From NCBI RefSeq assembly GCF_029227915.1, contig NC_079878.1, positions 30,779,501 through 30,843,500 on the forward strand: a DNA stretch of 64,000 bases, in the 5' to 3' direction. The notes under the pieces are model-generated. The model did no database searches, had not been told where the DNA came from, and saw only the letters and a program-made list of their open reading frames with translations. Shown one piece after another: positions 1 to 11,929 of this stretch. The stretch comes from Hydractinia symbiolongicarpus (Eukaryota > Cnidaria > Hydrozoa > Anthoathecata > Hydractiniidae). A program made the translations under genes and the position numbers. Position 1 is the first letter of the stretch. The number at the start of each line of letters is the position of its first letter.

Positions 1-162
1 TGTATGGGCCGAGTCCGGGATTTACGGGAATGTGCGGGTTTTCGTTTGCCGGCGATTAAACTTCTTTCATTCAGCGTCCCATCAAAAATGAAAACATTTT
101 TGAAAACTACAAGTCTTATGCGTTTTAGTGGTGAAAAAATAATTTAAAAAATCGTTCGGGAA

Positions 163-366
163 ATGAGTTTACTCCCTGGGTACTTTCTTTGTATACATTC
201 GACTATACGGGCCAAGCCCGGGATTTGCGGGAAATCGCGGGTTTTTTGTTTGCCGGCAATTAAACCTCTTTCATTAAGCGTCTCATCAAAAATGAAAACA
301 TTCCTGAAAAGTACAAGTCTCATCCGTTTTAGTGAGGAAAAGATAATTTAAAAAATCGTTCGGGAA
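163..366 (+). repeat. Representative type B monomer (204 bp)
   Basis: Type B is recognised by GTATACATTCGAC, CCAAGCCCGGG, an extra T in the run before GTTTGCCGG (which gives 204 rather than 203 bp), CCTCTTTCATTAAGCG, CATTCCTGA in place of CATTTTTGA, and AGTGAGG in place of AGTGGTG. The dyad is damaged here because the right stem carries two changes. The 62-codon open frame is limited by the conserved TAA at 349-351 and is not considered a gene. Near-identical copies occur at 773, 1993, 4025, 7475, 11741, 13163 and 22101. Confidence 0.9.
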
Positions 367-569
367 ATGAGCTTACTCCCTGGGTACTTTCTTTGTATAT
401 ACTCGACTATACGGGCCAAGCACGGGATTTACGGGAATTCGCGGTTTTTCGTTTGCCCGCGATTAAACCTCTTTTATTCCGCGTCTCATCAAAAATGAAA
501 ACATTTTTGAAAACTACAAGTCTTATGCGTTTTAGTGGTGAAAAAATAATTTAAAAAATCGTTCGGGAA
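367..569 (+). repeat. Representative type C monomer (203 bp)
   Basis: Type C has GTATATACTCGAC, CCAAGCACGGG, GGGAATTCGCGG with a shortened last G run, TTTGCCCGCGATTAAACC and TTTATTCCGCGTC. The dyad is intact at 489-510. This monomer follows a type B monomer in several copies (367, 2197 and 7679), so B then C forms a recurring pair in the first 8 kb. Confidence 0.88.
489..510. repeat. Example of the conserved 9-4-9 dyad in the monomer
   Basis: TCAAAAATG (489-497), a four-base AAAA loop (498-501) and CATTTTTGA (502-510) make a perfect 9-bp inverted repeat. The same dyad is present in most type A, C and D monomers. On the right arm it reads with a TTTT loop, for example at 23,759-23,780. Type B monomers break the right stem with two changes. 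Because it is AT-rich, extrusion as a cruciform would be weak. It could instead be a protein-binding dyad, but no factor can be named from the sequence. Confidence 0.85.
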
Positions 570-772
570 ATGAGTTTACTCCCTGGGTATTTTCTTTGTA
601 TACTTTTGACTATACGGGCCGAGTCCGGGATTTACGGGAAATCGCAGGTTTTCGTTTGCCGGCGATTAAACTGCTTTCATTCAGCGTCCCATCAAAAATG
701 AAAACATTTTTGAAAACTACAAGTCTTATGCGTTTTAGTGGTGAAAAGATAATTTAAAAATTCGTTCTGGAA
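570..772 (+). repeat. Representative type A monomer (203 bp)
   Basis: Type A is the commonest form: CCCTGGGTATTTTC, GTATACTTTTGAC, CCGAGTCCGGG, TTTGCCGGCGATTAAAC, an intact CATTTTTGA right stem and AGTGGTG. Variants include GTCCCATC or GTCTCATC before the dyad, and CTTATGCG, CTCATGCG or CTCGTGCG after it. These variants are shared between distant monomers, so they serve as markers for tracing duplicated blocks. Confidence 0.88.
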
Positions 773-1179
773 ATGAGTTTACTGACAGGGTACTTTCTTT
801 GTATACATTCGACTATACGGGCCAAGCCCGGGATTTGCGGGAAATCGCGGGTTTTTTGTTTGCCGGCAATTAAACCTCTTTCATTAAGCGTCTCATCAAA
901 AATGAAAACATTCCTGAAAAGTACAAGTCTCATCCGTTTTAGTGAGGAAAAGATAATTTAAAAAATCGTTCGGGAAATTAGCTTACTCCCTGGGTACTTT
1001 CTTTGTATATACTCGACTATACGGGCCAAGCACGGGATTTACGGGAATTCGCGGTTTTTCGTTTGCCCGCGATTAAACCTCTTTTATTCCGCGTCTCATC
1101 AAAAATGAAAACATTTTTGAAAACTACAAGTGTCATGCGTTTTAGTGGTGAAAAAGTAATTTAAAAAATCGTTCGGGAA

Positions 1180-1382
1180 ATGAGCTTACTTCATGGGTAC
1201 TTTCTTTGTATACTTTTGGCTGTACGGGCCGAGTCCGGGATTTACGGGAATGTGCGGGTTTTCGTTTGCCGGCGATTAAACTTCTTTTATTCAGCGTCTC
1301 ATCAAAAATGAAAACATTTTTGAAAACTACAAGTCTCATGCGTTTTTGTTGTGAAAAAATAATTTAAAAAATCGTTCGGGAA
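1180..1382 (+). repeat. Representative type D monomer (203 bp)
   Basis: Type D has GAGCTTACTTCATGGG, TTTTGGCTGTACGGG and GGGAATGTGCGGG. It is regularly followed by a monomer with GTTGTGAAAA and then GAATTGAGAATA in place of GAAATGAG. Reading the opposite strand gives a 65-codon open frame that starts at the conserved CAT. Its sequence only mirrors the monomer, and I do not treat it as a gene. Copies lie near 2400, 3010, 7880, 10520, 12350, 16010, 18240, 19460 and 21290. Confidence 0.87.
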
Positions 1383-3289
1383 TTGAGAATAATCCCTGGG
1401 TACTTTCTTTGTATATACTCGACTATATGGGCCAAGCACGGGATTTACGGGAAATCGCAGGTTTTCGTTTGCCGGCGATTAAACTGCTTTCATTCAGCGT
1501 CCCATCAAAAATGAAAACATTTTTGAAAACTACAAGTCTTATGCGTTTTTTTGGTGAAAAAATAATTTAAAAAATCGTTCGGGAAATGAGTTTACTCCCT
1601 GGGTACTTTCTTTGTATACATTCGACTATACGGGCCAAGCCCGGGATTTGCGGGAAATCGCGGGTTTTTTGTTTGCCCGCGATTAAACCTCTTTTATTCC
1701 GCGTCTCATCAAAAATGAAAACATTCCTGAAAAGTACAAGTCTCATCCGTTTTAGTGAGGAAAAGATAATTTAAAAAATCGTTCGGGAAATGAGCTTAAT
1801 TCATGGGTACTTTCTTTGTATACTTTTGGCTGTATGGGCCGAGTCCGGGATTTACGGGAATGTGCGGGTTTTCGTTTGCCGGCGATTAAACTTCTTTCAT
1901 TCAGCGTCCCATCAAAAATGAAAACATTTTTGAAAACTACAAGTCTTATGCGTTTTAGTGGTGAAAAAATAATTTAAAAAATCGTTCGGGAAATGAGTTT
2001 ACTCCCTGGGTACTTTCTTTGTATACATTCGACTATACGGGCCAAGCCCGGGATTTGCGGGAAATCGCGGGTTTTTTGTTTGCCGGCAATTAAACCTCTT
2101 TCATTAAGCGTCTCATCAAAAATGAAAACATTCCTGAAAAGTACAAGTCTCATCCGTTTTAGTGAGGAAAAGATAATTTAAAAAATCGTTCGGGAAATGA
2201 GCTTACTCCCTGGGTACTTTCTTTGTATATACTCGACTATACGGGCCAAGCACGGGATTTACGGGAATTCGCGGTTTTTCGTTTGCCCGCGATTAAACCT
2301 CTTTTATTCCGCGTCTCATCAAAAATGAAAACATTTTTGAAAACTACAAGTGTCATGCGTTTTAGTGGTGAAAAAGTAAGTTAAAAAATCGTTCGGGAAA
2401 TGAGCTTACTTCATGGGTACTTTCTTTGTATACTTTTGGCTGTACGGGCCGAGTCCGGGATTTACGGGAATGTGCGAGTTTTCGTTTGCCGGCGATTAAA
2501 CTTCTTTTATTCAGCGTCTCATCAAAAATGAAAACATTTTTGAAAACTACAAGTCTCATGCGTTTTTGTTGTGAAAAAATAATTTAAAAAATCGTTCGGG
2601 AATTGAGAATAATCCCTGGGTACTTTCTTTGTATATACTCGACTATATGGGCCAAGCACGGGATTTACGGGAAATCGCGGGTTTTTTGTTTGCCGGCAAT
2701 TAAACCTCTTTCATTAAGCGTCTCATCAAAAATGAAAACATTCCTGAAAAGTACAAGTCTCATCCGTTTTAGTGGTGAAAAGATAATTTAAAAAATCGTT
2801 CGGGAAATGAGCTTACTCACAGGGTACTTTCTTTGTATATACTCGACTATACGGGCCAAGCACGGGATTTACGGGAATTCGCGGTTTTTCGTTTGCCCGC
2901 GATTAAACCTCTTTTATTCCGCGTCTCATCAAAAATGAAAACATTTTTGAAAACTACAAGTGTCATGCGTTTTAGTGGTGAAAAAGTAAGTTAAAAAATC
3001 GTTCGGGAAATGAGCTTACTTCATGGGTACTTTCTTTGTATACTTTTGGCTGTACGGGCCGAGTCCGGGATTTACGGGAATGTGCGAGTTTTCGTTTGCC
3101 GGCGATTAAACTTCTTTTATTCAGCGTCTCATCAAAAATGAAAACATTTTTGAAAACTACAAGTCTCATGCGTTTTTGTTGTGAAAAAATAATTTAAAAA
3201 ATCGTTCGGGAATTGAGAATAATCCCTGGGTACTTTCTTTGTATATACTCGACTATATGGGCCAAGCACGGGATTTACGGGAAATCGCA

Positions 3290-5820
3290 GGTTTTCGTTT
3301 GCCGGCGATTAAACTTCTTTCATTCAGCGTCCCATCAAAAATGAAAACATTTTTGAAAACTACAAGTCTTATGCGTTTTAGTGGTGAAAAAATAATTTAA
3401 AAAATCGTTCTGAAAATGAGTTTACTCACAGGGTACTTTCTTTGTATGTACTCGACTATACGGGCCAAGCACAGGATTTACGGGAAATCGCGGGTTTTTG
3501 TTTGCCGGCGATTAAACATCTTTTATTCAGCGTCTCATCAAAAATGAAAACATTTTTGAAAACTACAAGTCTCATGCGTCTTAGTGGTGAAAAAATAATT
3601 TAAAAAATCGTTCGAGAAATGAGTTTACTCCCTGCGTATTTTCTTTGTATACTTTTGACTATACGGGCCGAGTCCGGGATTTACGGGAAATCGCGGGTTT
3701 TCGTTTGCCGGCGATTAAACTTCTTTCATTCAGCGTCCCATCAAAAATGAAAACATTTTTGAAAACTACAAGTCTTATGCGTTTTAGTGGTGAAAAAATA
3801 ATTTAAAAAATCGTTTGGGAAATGAGTTTACTCCCTGGGTATTTTCTTTGTATACTTTTGACTATACGGGCCGAGTCCGGGATTTACGGGAAATCGCAGG
3901 TTTTCGTTTGCCGGCGATTAAACTGCTTTCATTCAGCGTCCCATCAAAAATGAAAACATTTTTGAAAACTACAAGTCTTATGCGTTTTAGTGGTGAAAAA
4001 ATAATTTAAAAAATCGTTCGGGAAATGAGTTTACTCCCTGGGTACTTTCTTTGTATACATTCGACTATACGGGCCAAGCCCGGGATTTGCGGGAAATCGC
4101 GGGTTTTTTGTTTGCCGGCAATTAAACCTCTTTCATTAAGCGTCTCATCAAAAATGAAAACATTCCTGAAAAGTACAAGTCTCATCCGTTTTAGTGAGGA
4201 AAAGATAATTTAAAAAATCGTTCGGGAAATGAGCTTACTCCCTGGGTACTTTCTTTGTATATACTCGACTATACGGGCCAAGCACGGGATTTACAGGAAA
4301 TCGCGGGTTTTCGTTTGCCGGCGATTAAACTTCTTTCATTTACCGTCCCATCAAAAATGAAAACATTTTTTAAAACTGCAAGTCTCATGCGTTTTAGTGG
4401 TGAAAAAATAATTTAAAAAATCGTTCGGGAAATGAGTTTACTCCCTGGGTATTTTTTTTGTATACTTTTGACTATACGGGCCGAGTCCGGGATTAACGGG
4501 AAATCGCGGGTTTTCGTTTCCGGCGATTAAACTTCTTTTATTCAGCGTCTTATCAAAAATGAAAAGATTTTTGAAAGCTACAAGTCTCATGCGTTTTAGT
4601 GGTGAAAAGATAATTTAAAAAATCGTTCTAGAAATGAGTTTACTCCCTGGGCACTTTCTTTGTATACATTCGACTATACGGGCCAAGCCTGGGATTTACG
4701 GGAAATCGCGGGTTTTCGTTTGCCGGCGATTAAACTTCTTTTATTCAGCGTCTCATCAAAAATGAAAACATTTTTGAAAACTACAAGTCTCATGCGTTTT
4801 AGTGGTGAAAAGATAATTTAAAAAATCTTTCTGGAAATGAGTTTACTCACAGGGTACTTTCTTTGTATATACTCGACTATACGGGCCAAGCACGGGATTT
4901 ACTGGAAATCGCGGATTTTTGTTTGCCGGCGATTAAACTTCTTTTATTCAGCGTCTCATCAAAAATGAAAACATTTTTGAAAGCTACAAGTCTCATGCGT
5001 TTTAGTGGTGAAAAGATAATTTAAAAAATCGTTCGGGAAATGAGTTTACTTCCTGAGTACTTTCTTTGTATACTTTGTACTATACGGGCCGAGTCCGGTA
5101 TTTACGGGAAATCGCGGGTTTTCGTTTGCCGGCGATTAAACTTCTTTTATTCAGCGTCTCATTAAAAATGAAAACATTTTTGAAAACTACAAGTCTCATG
5201 TGTTTTAGTGGTGAAAAAATAATTTAAAAAATCGTTCGGGAAATGAGTTTATTCCCTGGGTACTTTCTTTGTATACTTTTGGCTATACGAGCCGAGTCCG
5301 GGATTACGGGAATTTGCGGGTTATCGTTTGCCGGCGATTAAACTTCTTTTATTCAGCGTCTCATCAAATATGAAAACATTTTTGAAAACTACAAGTCTCA
5401 TGCGTTTTAGTGGTGAAAAGGTAATTTAAAAAATCGTTCTGGAAATGAGTTTACTCGCAGGGTACTTTCTTTGTATACTTTTGACTATACGGGCCGAGTC
5501 CGGGATTTACGGGAAATCGCGGGTTTTCGTTTGCCGGTGATTAAACTTCTTTTACTCAGCGTCTCATCAAGAATGAAAACATTTTTGAAAACTACAAGTC
5601 TCATGCGTTTTAGTGGTGAAAAAATAATTTAAAAAATCGTTCGGGAAATGAGTTCACTCCCTGGGTATTTTCTTTATATACTATTGACTATACGGTCCGA
5701 GTCCGGGATTTACGGGAAATCGCGGGTTTTCGTTTGCCGGCGATTAAACTTCTTTTATTCCGCGTCTCATTAAAAATGAAAACATTTTTGAAAATTACAA
5801 GTCTCATGCGTTTTAGTGGT
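3290..5820 (+). repeat. More heterogeneous satellite stretch
   Basis: About a dozen monomers with many private substitutions and small indels, for example a lost G in CGTTTCCGGCG near 4518, a lost T in GGGATTACGGG near 5303, and ATTAAAAATG variants of the dyad. No block of several monomers obviously repeats within it, although single monomers match types A-C (4025-4213 is a type B). No gene or unrelated sequence is seen. Confidence 0.75.
3665..3697 (+). other. Example of phased CGGG cluster / long-loop G-quadruplex candidate
   Basis: Four GGG runs at 3665-3667, 3676-3678, 3685-3687 and 3695-3697 are separated by loops of 8, 6 and 7 nt. Each run is preceded by C, giving four CGGG motifs spaced 11, 9 and 10 bp. 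A further CGGGAAAT occurs 71 bp upstream in typical monomers, about seven helical turns away. The pattern recurs in most monomers, on the + strand in the left arm and the - strand in the right arm. Some monomers lose the fourth run (CGCAGG, or CGCGG followed by T). One loop of 8 nt puts it just outside the strict G3N1-7 rule, so folding is uncertain. Confidence 0.6.
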
Positions 5821-6840
5821 GAAAAGATAATTTAAAAATTCGTTCTGGAAATGAGTTTACTCACAGGGTACTTTCTTTGTATACATTCGACTATACGGGC
5901 TAAGCCCGGGATTTACGGGAAATCGCGGGTTTTCGTTTGCCGGCGATTAAACCTCTTTCATTAAGCGTCTCATCAAAAATGAAAACATTTTTAAAAACTA
6001 CAAGTCTCATGCGTTTTAGTGTTGAAAAAATAATTTAAAAAATCGTTCGGGAAATGAGTTTACTTCCTGAGTACTTTCTTTGTTTACTTTGTACTATACG
6101 GGCCGAGTCCGGGATTTACGGGAAATCGCGGGTTTTCGTTTGCCGGCGATTAAATTTCTTTTATTCAGCGTCTCATTAAAAATGAAAACATTTTTGAAAA
6201 CTACAAGTCTCATGTGTTTTAGTGGTGAAAAAATAATTTAAAAAATCGTTCGGGAAATGAGCTTACTCCCTGGGTACTTTCTTTGTATACTTTTGGCTGT
6301 ACGGGCCGAGTCCGGGATTTACGGATATGTGCGGGTTTTCGTTTGCCGGCGATTAAACTTCTTTTATTCAGCGTCTCATTAAAAATGAAAACATTTTTGA
6401 AAACTACAAGTCTCATGCGCTTTAGTGGTGAAAAGATAATTTAAAAATTCGTTCTGGAAATGAGTTTACTCACAGGGTACTTTCTTTGTATACATTCGAC
6501 TATACGGGCTAAGCCCGGGATTTACGGGAAATCGCGGGTTTTCGTTTGCCGGCGATTAAACCTCTTTCATTAAGCGTCTCATCAAAAATGAAAACATTTT
6601 TAAAAACTACAAGTCTCATGCGTTTTAGTGTTGAAAAAATAATTTAAAAAATCGTTCGGGAAATGAGTTTACTTCCTGAGTACTTTCTTTGTATACTTTG
6701 TACTATACGGGCCGAGTCCGGGATTTACGGGAAATCGCGGGTTTTCGTTTGCCGGCGATTAAATTTCTTTTATTCAGCGTCTCATTAAAAATGAAAACAT
6801 TTTTGAAAACTGCAAGTCTCGTGCGTTTTAGTGGTGAAAA
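5821..6840 (+). repeat. 3-monomer duplication (610 bp)
   Basis: The segment starting at 5821 repeats at 6431. Both copies share GGGCTAAGCCCGGG (GGGCC is usual), TTTTTAAAAACTACAAG after the dyad, AGTGTTGAAAA, the TTCCTGAGTAC variant and TTAAATTTC. These shared rare changes support a recent tandem duplication of three monomers. Confidence 0.85.
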
Positions 6841-7273
6841 GATAATTTAAAAAATCGTTCTGGAAATGAGTTTACTGACAGGGTACTTTCTTTGTATATA
6901 CTCGACTATACGGGCCAAGCACGGGATTTACGGGAAATCGCGGGTTTTCGTTTGCCGGCGATTAAACTTCTTTTATTCACCATCTCATCAAAAATGAAAA
7001 CATTTTTGAAAACTGCAAGTCTCATGCGTTTTAGTGGTGAAAAGATAATTTAAAAATTCGTTCTGGAAATGAGTTTACTCACAGGGTACTTTCTTTGTAT
7101 ATACTCGACTATACGGGCCAAGCACGGGATTTACGGGAAATCGCGGGTTTTCGTTTGCCCCCGATTAAACTTCTTTCATTAAGCGTCTCATCAAAAATGA
7201 AAACATTCCTGAAAAATACAAGTCTCATCCGTTTTAGTGAGGAAAAAATACTTTAAAAAATCCTTCGGGAAAT

Positions 7274-10200
7274 GTGTTTACTCCCTGGGTATTTTCTTTG
7301 TATACTTTTGACTATACGGGTCGAGTCCGGGATTTACGGGAAATCGCGTGTTTTCGTTTGCCGGGTATTAAACTTCTTTCATTTACCGTCCCATCAAAAA
7401 TGAAAACATTTTTGAAAACTACAAGTCTCATGCGTTTTAGTGGTGAAAAAATAATTTAAAAATTCGTTCTGGAAATGAGTTTACTGACAGGGTACTTTCT
7501 TTGTATACATTCGACTATACGGGCCAAGCCCGGGATTTGCGGGAAATCGTGGGTTTTTTGTTTGCCGGCAATTAAACCTCTTTCATTAAGCGTCTCATCA
7601 AAAATGAAAACATTCCTGAAAAGTACAAGTCTCATCCGTTTTAGTGAGGAAAAGATAATTTAAAAAATCGTTCGGGAAATGAGCTTACTCCCTGGGTACT
7701 TTCTTTGTATATACTCGACTATACGGGCCAAGCACGGGATTTACGGGAATTCGCGGTTTTTCGTTTGCCCGCGATTAAACCTCTTTTATTCCGCGTCTCA
7801 TCAAAAATGAAAACATTTTTGAAAACTACAAGTGTCATGCGTTTTAGTGGTGAAAAAATAATTTAAAAAATCGTTCGGGAAATGAGCTTACTTCATGGGT
7901 ACTTTCTTTGTATACTTTTGGCTGTACGGGCCGAGTCCGGGATTTACGGGAATGTGCGGGTTTTCATTTGCCGGCGATTAAACTTCTTTTATTCAGCGTG
8001 TCATCAAAAATGAAAACATTTTTGAAAACTACAAGTCTCGTGCGTTTTTGTTGTGAAAAAATAATTTAAAAAATCGTTCGCGAATTGAGAATACTCCCTG
8101 GGTACTTTCTTTGTATATACTCGACTATATGGACCAAGCACGGGATTTACGGGAAATCGCAGGTTTTCGTTTGCCGGCGATTAAACTTCTTTCATTCAGC
8201 GTCCCATCAAAAATGAAAACATTTTTGAAAACTACAAGTCTTATGCGTTTTAGTGGTGAAAAAATAATTTAAAAAATCGTTCGGGAAATAAGTTTACTCC
8301 CTGGGTATTTTCTTTGTATACTTTTGACTATACGGGCCGAGTCCGGGATTTACGGGAATTCGCGGGTTTTCGTTTGCCGGCGATTAAACTTCTTTTATTC
8401 AGCGTCTCATCAAAAATGAAAACATTATTGAAAACTAAAAGTCTCATGCGTTTTAGTGGTGAAAAAATAATTTAAAATTTCGTTCTGGAAATGAGTTTAC
8501 TGACAGAGTACTTTCTTTGTATACATTCGACTATACGGGCCTAGCCCGGGATTTGCGGGAAATCGCGGGTTTTTTGTTTGCCGGCAATTAAACCTCTTTC
8601 ATTAAGCGTCTCATCAAAAATGAAAACATTCCTGAAAAGTACAAGTCTCATCCGTTTTAGTGAGGAAAAAATACTTTAAAAAATCCTTCGGGAAATGTGT
8701 TTACTCCCTGGGTATTTTCTTTGTATACTTTTGACTATACGGGCCGAGTCCGGGATTTACGGGAAATCGCGGGTTTTCGTTTGCCAGCGATTAAACTTCT
8801 TTCATTTACCGTCCCATCAAAAATGAAAACATTTTTGAAAACTACAAGTCTCCTGCGTTTTAGTGGTGAAAAAATAATTTAAAAAATCGTTCGGGAAATG
8901 AGTTTACTCCCTGGGTATTTTCTTTGTATACTTTTGACTATACGGGCCGAGTCCGGCATTTACGGGAATTCGCGGGTTTTCGTTTGCCAGCGATTAAACT
9001 TCTTTTATTCAGCGTCTCATCAAAAATGAAAACATTTTTGAAAACTACAAGTCTCGTGCGTTTTAGTGGTGAAAAGATAATTTAAAAAATCGTTCGGGAA
9101 ATGAGTTTACTCCCTGGGTATTTTCTTTGTATACTTTTGACTATACGGGCCGAGTCCGGGATTTACGGGAATTCGCGGGTTTTCGTTTGCCGGCGATTAA
9201 ACTTCTTTTATTCAGCGTCTCATCAAAAATGAAAACATTTTTGAAAACTACAAGTCTTGTGCGTTTTAGTGGTGAAAAGATAATTTAAAAAATCGTTCTG
9301 GAAATGAGTTTACTCGCAGGGTATTTTCTTTGTATACTTTTGACTATACGGGCCGAGTCCGGGATTTACGGGAAATCGCAGGTTTTCGTTTGCCGGCGAT
9401 TAAACTTCTTTTATTCAGCGTCTCATCAAAAATGAAAACATTTTTGAAAACTACAAGTCTCATGCGTTTTAATGGTGAAAAAATAATTTAAAAAATCGTT
9501 CGGGAAATGAGTTTACTCCCTGGGTATTTTCTTTCTATACTATTGACTATACGGGACGAGTCCGGGATTTACGAGAAATCGCGGGTTTTCGTTTGCCGGC
9601 GATTAAACTTCTTTTATTCCGCGTCTCATCATAAATGAAAACATTTTTGAAAATTACAAGTCTCATGCGTTTTAGTAATGAAAAGACAATTTAAAAATTC
9701 GTTCTGGAAATGAGTTTACTCACAGGGTACTTTCTTTGTATACATTCGACTATACGGGCCAAGCCCGGGATTTACGGGAAATGGCGGATTTTTTGGTTGC
9801 CGGCGATTAAACCTCTTTCATTAAGCGTCTCATCAAAAATGAAAACATTCCTGAAAAGTACAAGTCTCATGCGTTTTAGTGAGGAAAAAATACTTTAAAA
9901 AATCCTTCCGGAAATGTGTTTACTCCCTGGGTATTTTCTTTGTATACTTTTGGCTATACGGGCCGAGTCCGGGATTTACGGGAAATCACGGGTTTTCGTT
10001 TACCGGCGATTAAACTTCTTTCATTCACCGTCCCATCAAAAATGAAAACATTTTTGAAAACTACAAGTCTCATGCGTTTTAGTGGTGAATAAATAATTTA
10101 AAAAATCGTTGGGGAAATGAGTTTACTCCCTGGGTATTTTCTTTGTATACTTTTGACTATACGGGCCGAGTCCGGGATTTACGGGAATTCGCGGGTTTTC

Positions 10201-11929
10201 GTTTGCCGGCGATTAAACTTCTTTTATACAGCGTCTCATCAAAAATGAAAACATTTTTGAAAACTACAAGTCTCGTGCGTTTTAGTGGTGAAAAGATAAT
10301 TTAAAAAATCGTTCTGGAAATGAGTTTACTCGCAGGGTACTTTCTTTGTATACTTTTGACTATACGGGCCGAGTCCGGGATTTACGGGAAATCACGGGTT
10401 TTCGTTTGCCGGCGATTAAACCTCTTTTATTCCGCGTCTCATCAAAAATGAAAACATTTTTGAAAACTACAAGTGTCATGCGTTTTAGTGGTGAAAAAAT
10501 AATTTAAAAAATCGTTCGGGAAATGAGCTTACTTCATGGGTACTTTCTTTGTATACTTTTGGCTGTACGGGCCGAGTCCGGGATTTACGGGAATGTGCGG
10601 GTTTTCGTTTGCCGGCGATTAAACTTCTTTTATTCAGCGTGTCATCAAAAATGAAAACATTTTTGAAAACTACAAGTCTCATGCGTTTTTGTTGTGAAAA
10701 AATAATTTAAAAAATCGTTCGGGAATTGAGAATACTCCCTGGGTACTTTCTTTGTATATACTTGACTATATGGACCAAGCACGGGATTTACGGGAAATCG
10801 CAGGTTTTCGTTTGCCGGCAATTAAACCTCTTTCATTAAGCGTCTCATCAAAAATGAAAACATTCCTGAAAAGTACAAGTCTCATCCGTTTTAGTGAGGA
10901 AAAAATACTTTAAAAAATCCTTCGGGAAATGAGTTTACTCCCTGGGTATTTTCTTTGTATACTTTTGACTATACGGGCCGAGTCCGGGATTTACGGGAAT
11001 TCGCGGGTTTTCGTTTGCCGGCGATTAAACTTCTTTTATTCAGCGTCTCATCAAAAATGAAAACATTATTGAAAACTAAAAGTCTCATGCGTTTTAGTGG
11101 TGAAAAAATAATTTAAAAAATCGTTCGGGAAATGAGTTTACTCCCTGGGTATTTTCTTTCTATACTATTGACTATACGGGCCGAGTCCGGAATTTACGGG
11201 AAATCGCGGGTTTTCGTTTGCCGGCGATTAAACTTCTTTTATTCAGCGTCTCTTCAAAAATGAAAACATTTTTGAAAACTACAAGTCTCGTGCGTTTTAG
11301 TGGTGAAAAGAAAATTTAAAAAATCGTTCGGGAAATGAGTTTACTCCCTGGGTATTTTCTTTGTATACTTTTGACTATACGGGCCGAGTCCGGGATTTAC
11401 GGGAATTCGCGGGTTTTCGTTTGCCGGCGATTAAACTTCTTTTATTCAGCGTCTCATCAAAAATGAAAACATTTTTGAAAACTACAAGTCTTGTGCGTTT
11501 TAGTGAGGAAAAAATACTTTAAAAAATCCTTCGGGAAATGTGTTTACTCCCTGGGTATTTTCTTTGTATACTTTTGACTATACGGGTCGAGTCCGGGATT
11601 TACGGGAAATCGCGGGTTTTCGTTTGCCGGCGATTAAACTTCTTTCATTCACCGTCCCATCAAAAATGAAAACATTTTTGAAAACTACAAGTCTCATGCG
11701 TTTTAGTGGTGAAAAAATAATTTAAAAATTCGTTCTGGAAATGAGTTTACTGACAGGGTACTTTCTTTGTATACATTCGACTATACGGGCCAAGCCCGGG
11801 ATTTGCGGGAAATCGTGGGTTTTTTGTTTGCCGGCAATTAAACCTCTTTCATTAAGCGTCTCATCAAAAATGAAAACATTCCTGAAAAGTACAAGTCTCA
11901 TCCGTTTTAGTGAGGAAAAGATAATTTAA
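7274..11929 (+). repeat. Dispersed two-monomer block recurring 4,266 bp apart
   Basis: Monomers at 7274-7663 recur at 11540-11929 (21 monomers apart). They share the TATACGGGTCGAG variant and the CpG-transition variant GAAATCGTGGG in a type B monomer. Beyond 7663/11929 the copies diverge into different following subtypes (C against D). The DNA between them is ordinary satellite of types A, B and D with no other content. Confidence 0.75.

Larger units (their letters stand above)
1..3290 (+). repeat. Overlapping 9-, 6- and 3-monomer duplications
   Basis: Positions 1-521 recur at 1831-2351 (offset 1830, nine monomers), including the D-like TGTATGGGCC variant and the B-C pair. Positions from about 965 to 1440 recur at about 2185-2660 (offset 1220, six monomers). 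Positions of about 2207-2680 recur at about 2817-3290 (offset 610, three monomers), sharing the private change GAAAAAGTAAGTTAAAA and GTGCGAG in place of GTGCGGG. All offsets are whole numbers of monomers, as expected from unequal exchange in register. Confidence 0.85.

Noticed and set aside
163-351. 62-codon open frame, repeated in most type B monomers, and similar 61-65 codon frames on either strand elsewhere
   Set aside because: They begin at the conserved ATG or GTG landmark and end at the conserved TAA of the AT-rich block, so the monomer structure fixes their length. They occur on both strands, recur hundreds of times and have no recognisable domain. Indels in neighbouring monomers break them freely.
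489-510. Rho-independent terminator
   Set aside because: The stem is AT-rich with no GC core, and the T run is part of the stem. There is also no gene upstream.
550-660. CENP-B box-like motif around TCGTTCGGGAAATGAG or TACGGGAAATCGCGGG
   Set aside because: Neither fits the essential TTCG-N4-A-N2-CGGG pattern without a mismatch plus a shift, so the resemblance is weak.
3676-3697. Telomere-like origin of GGGATTTACGGGAAATC
   Set aside because: It only loosely resembles plant-type telomere units, and there is no run of true telomere repeats.
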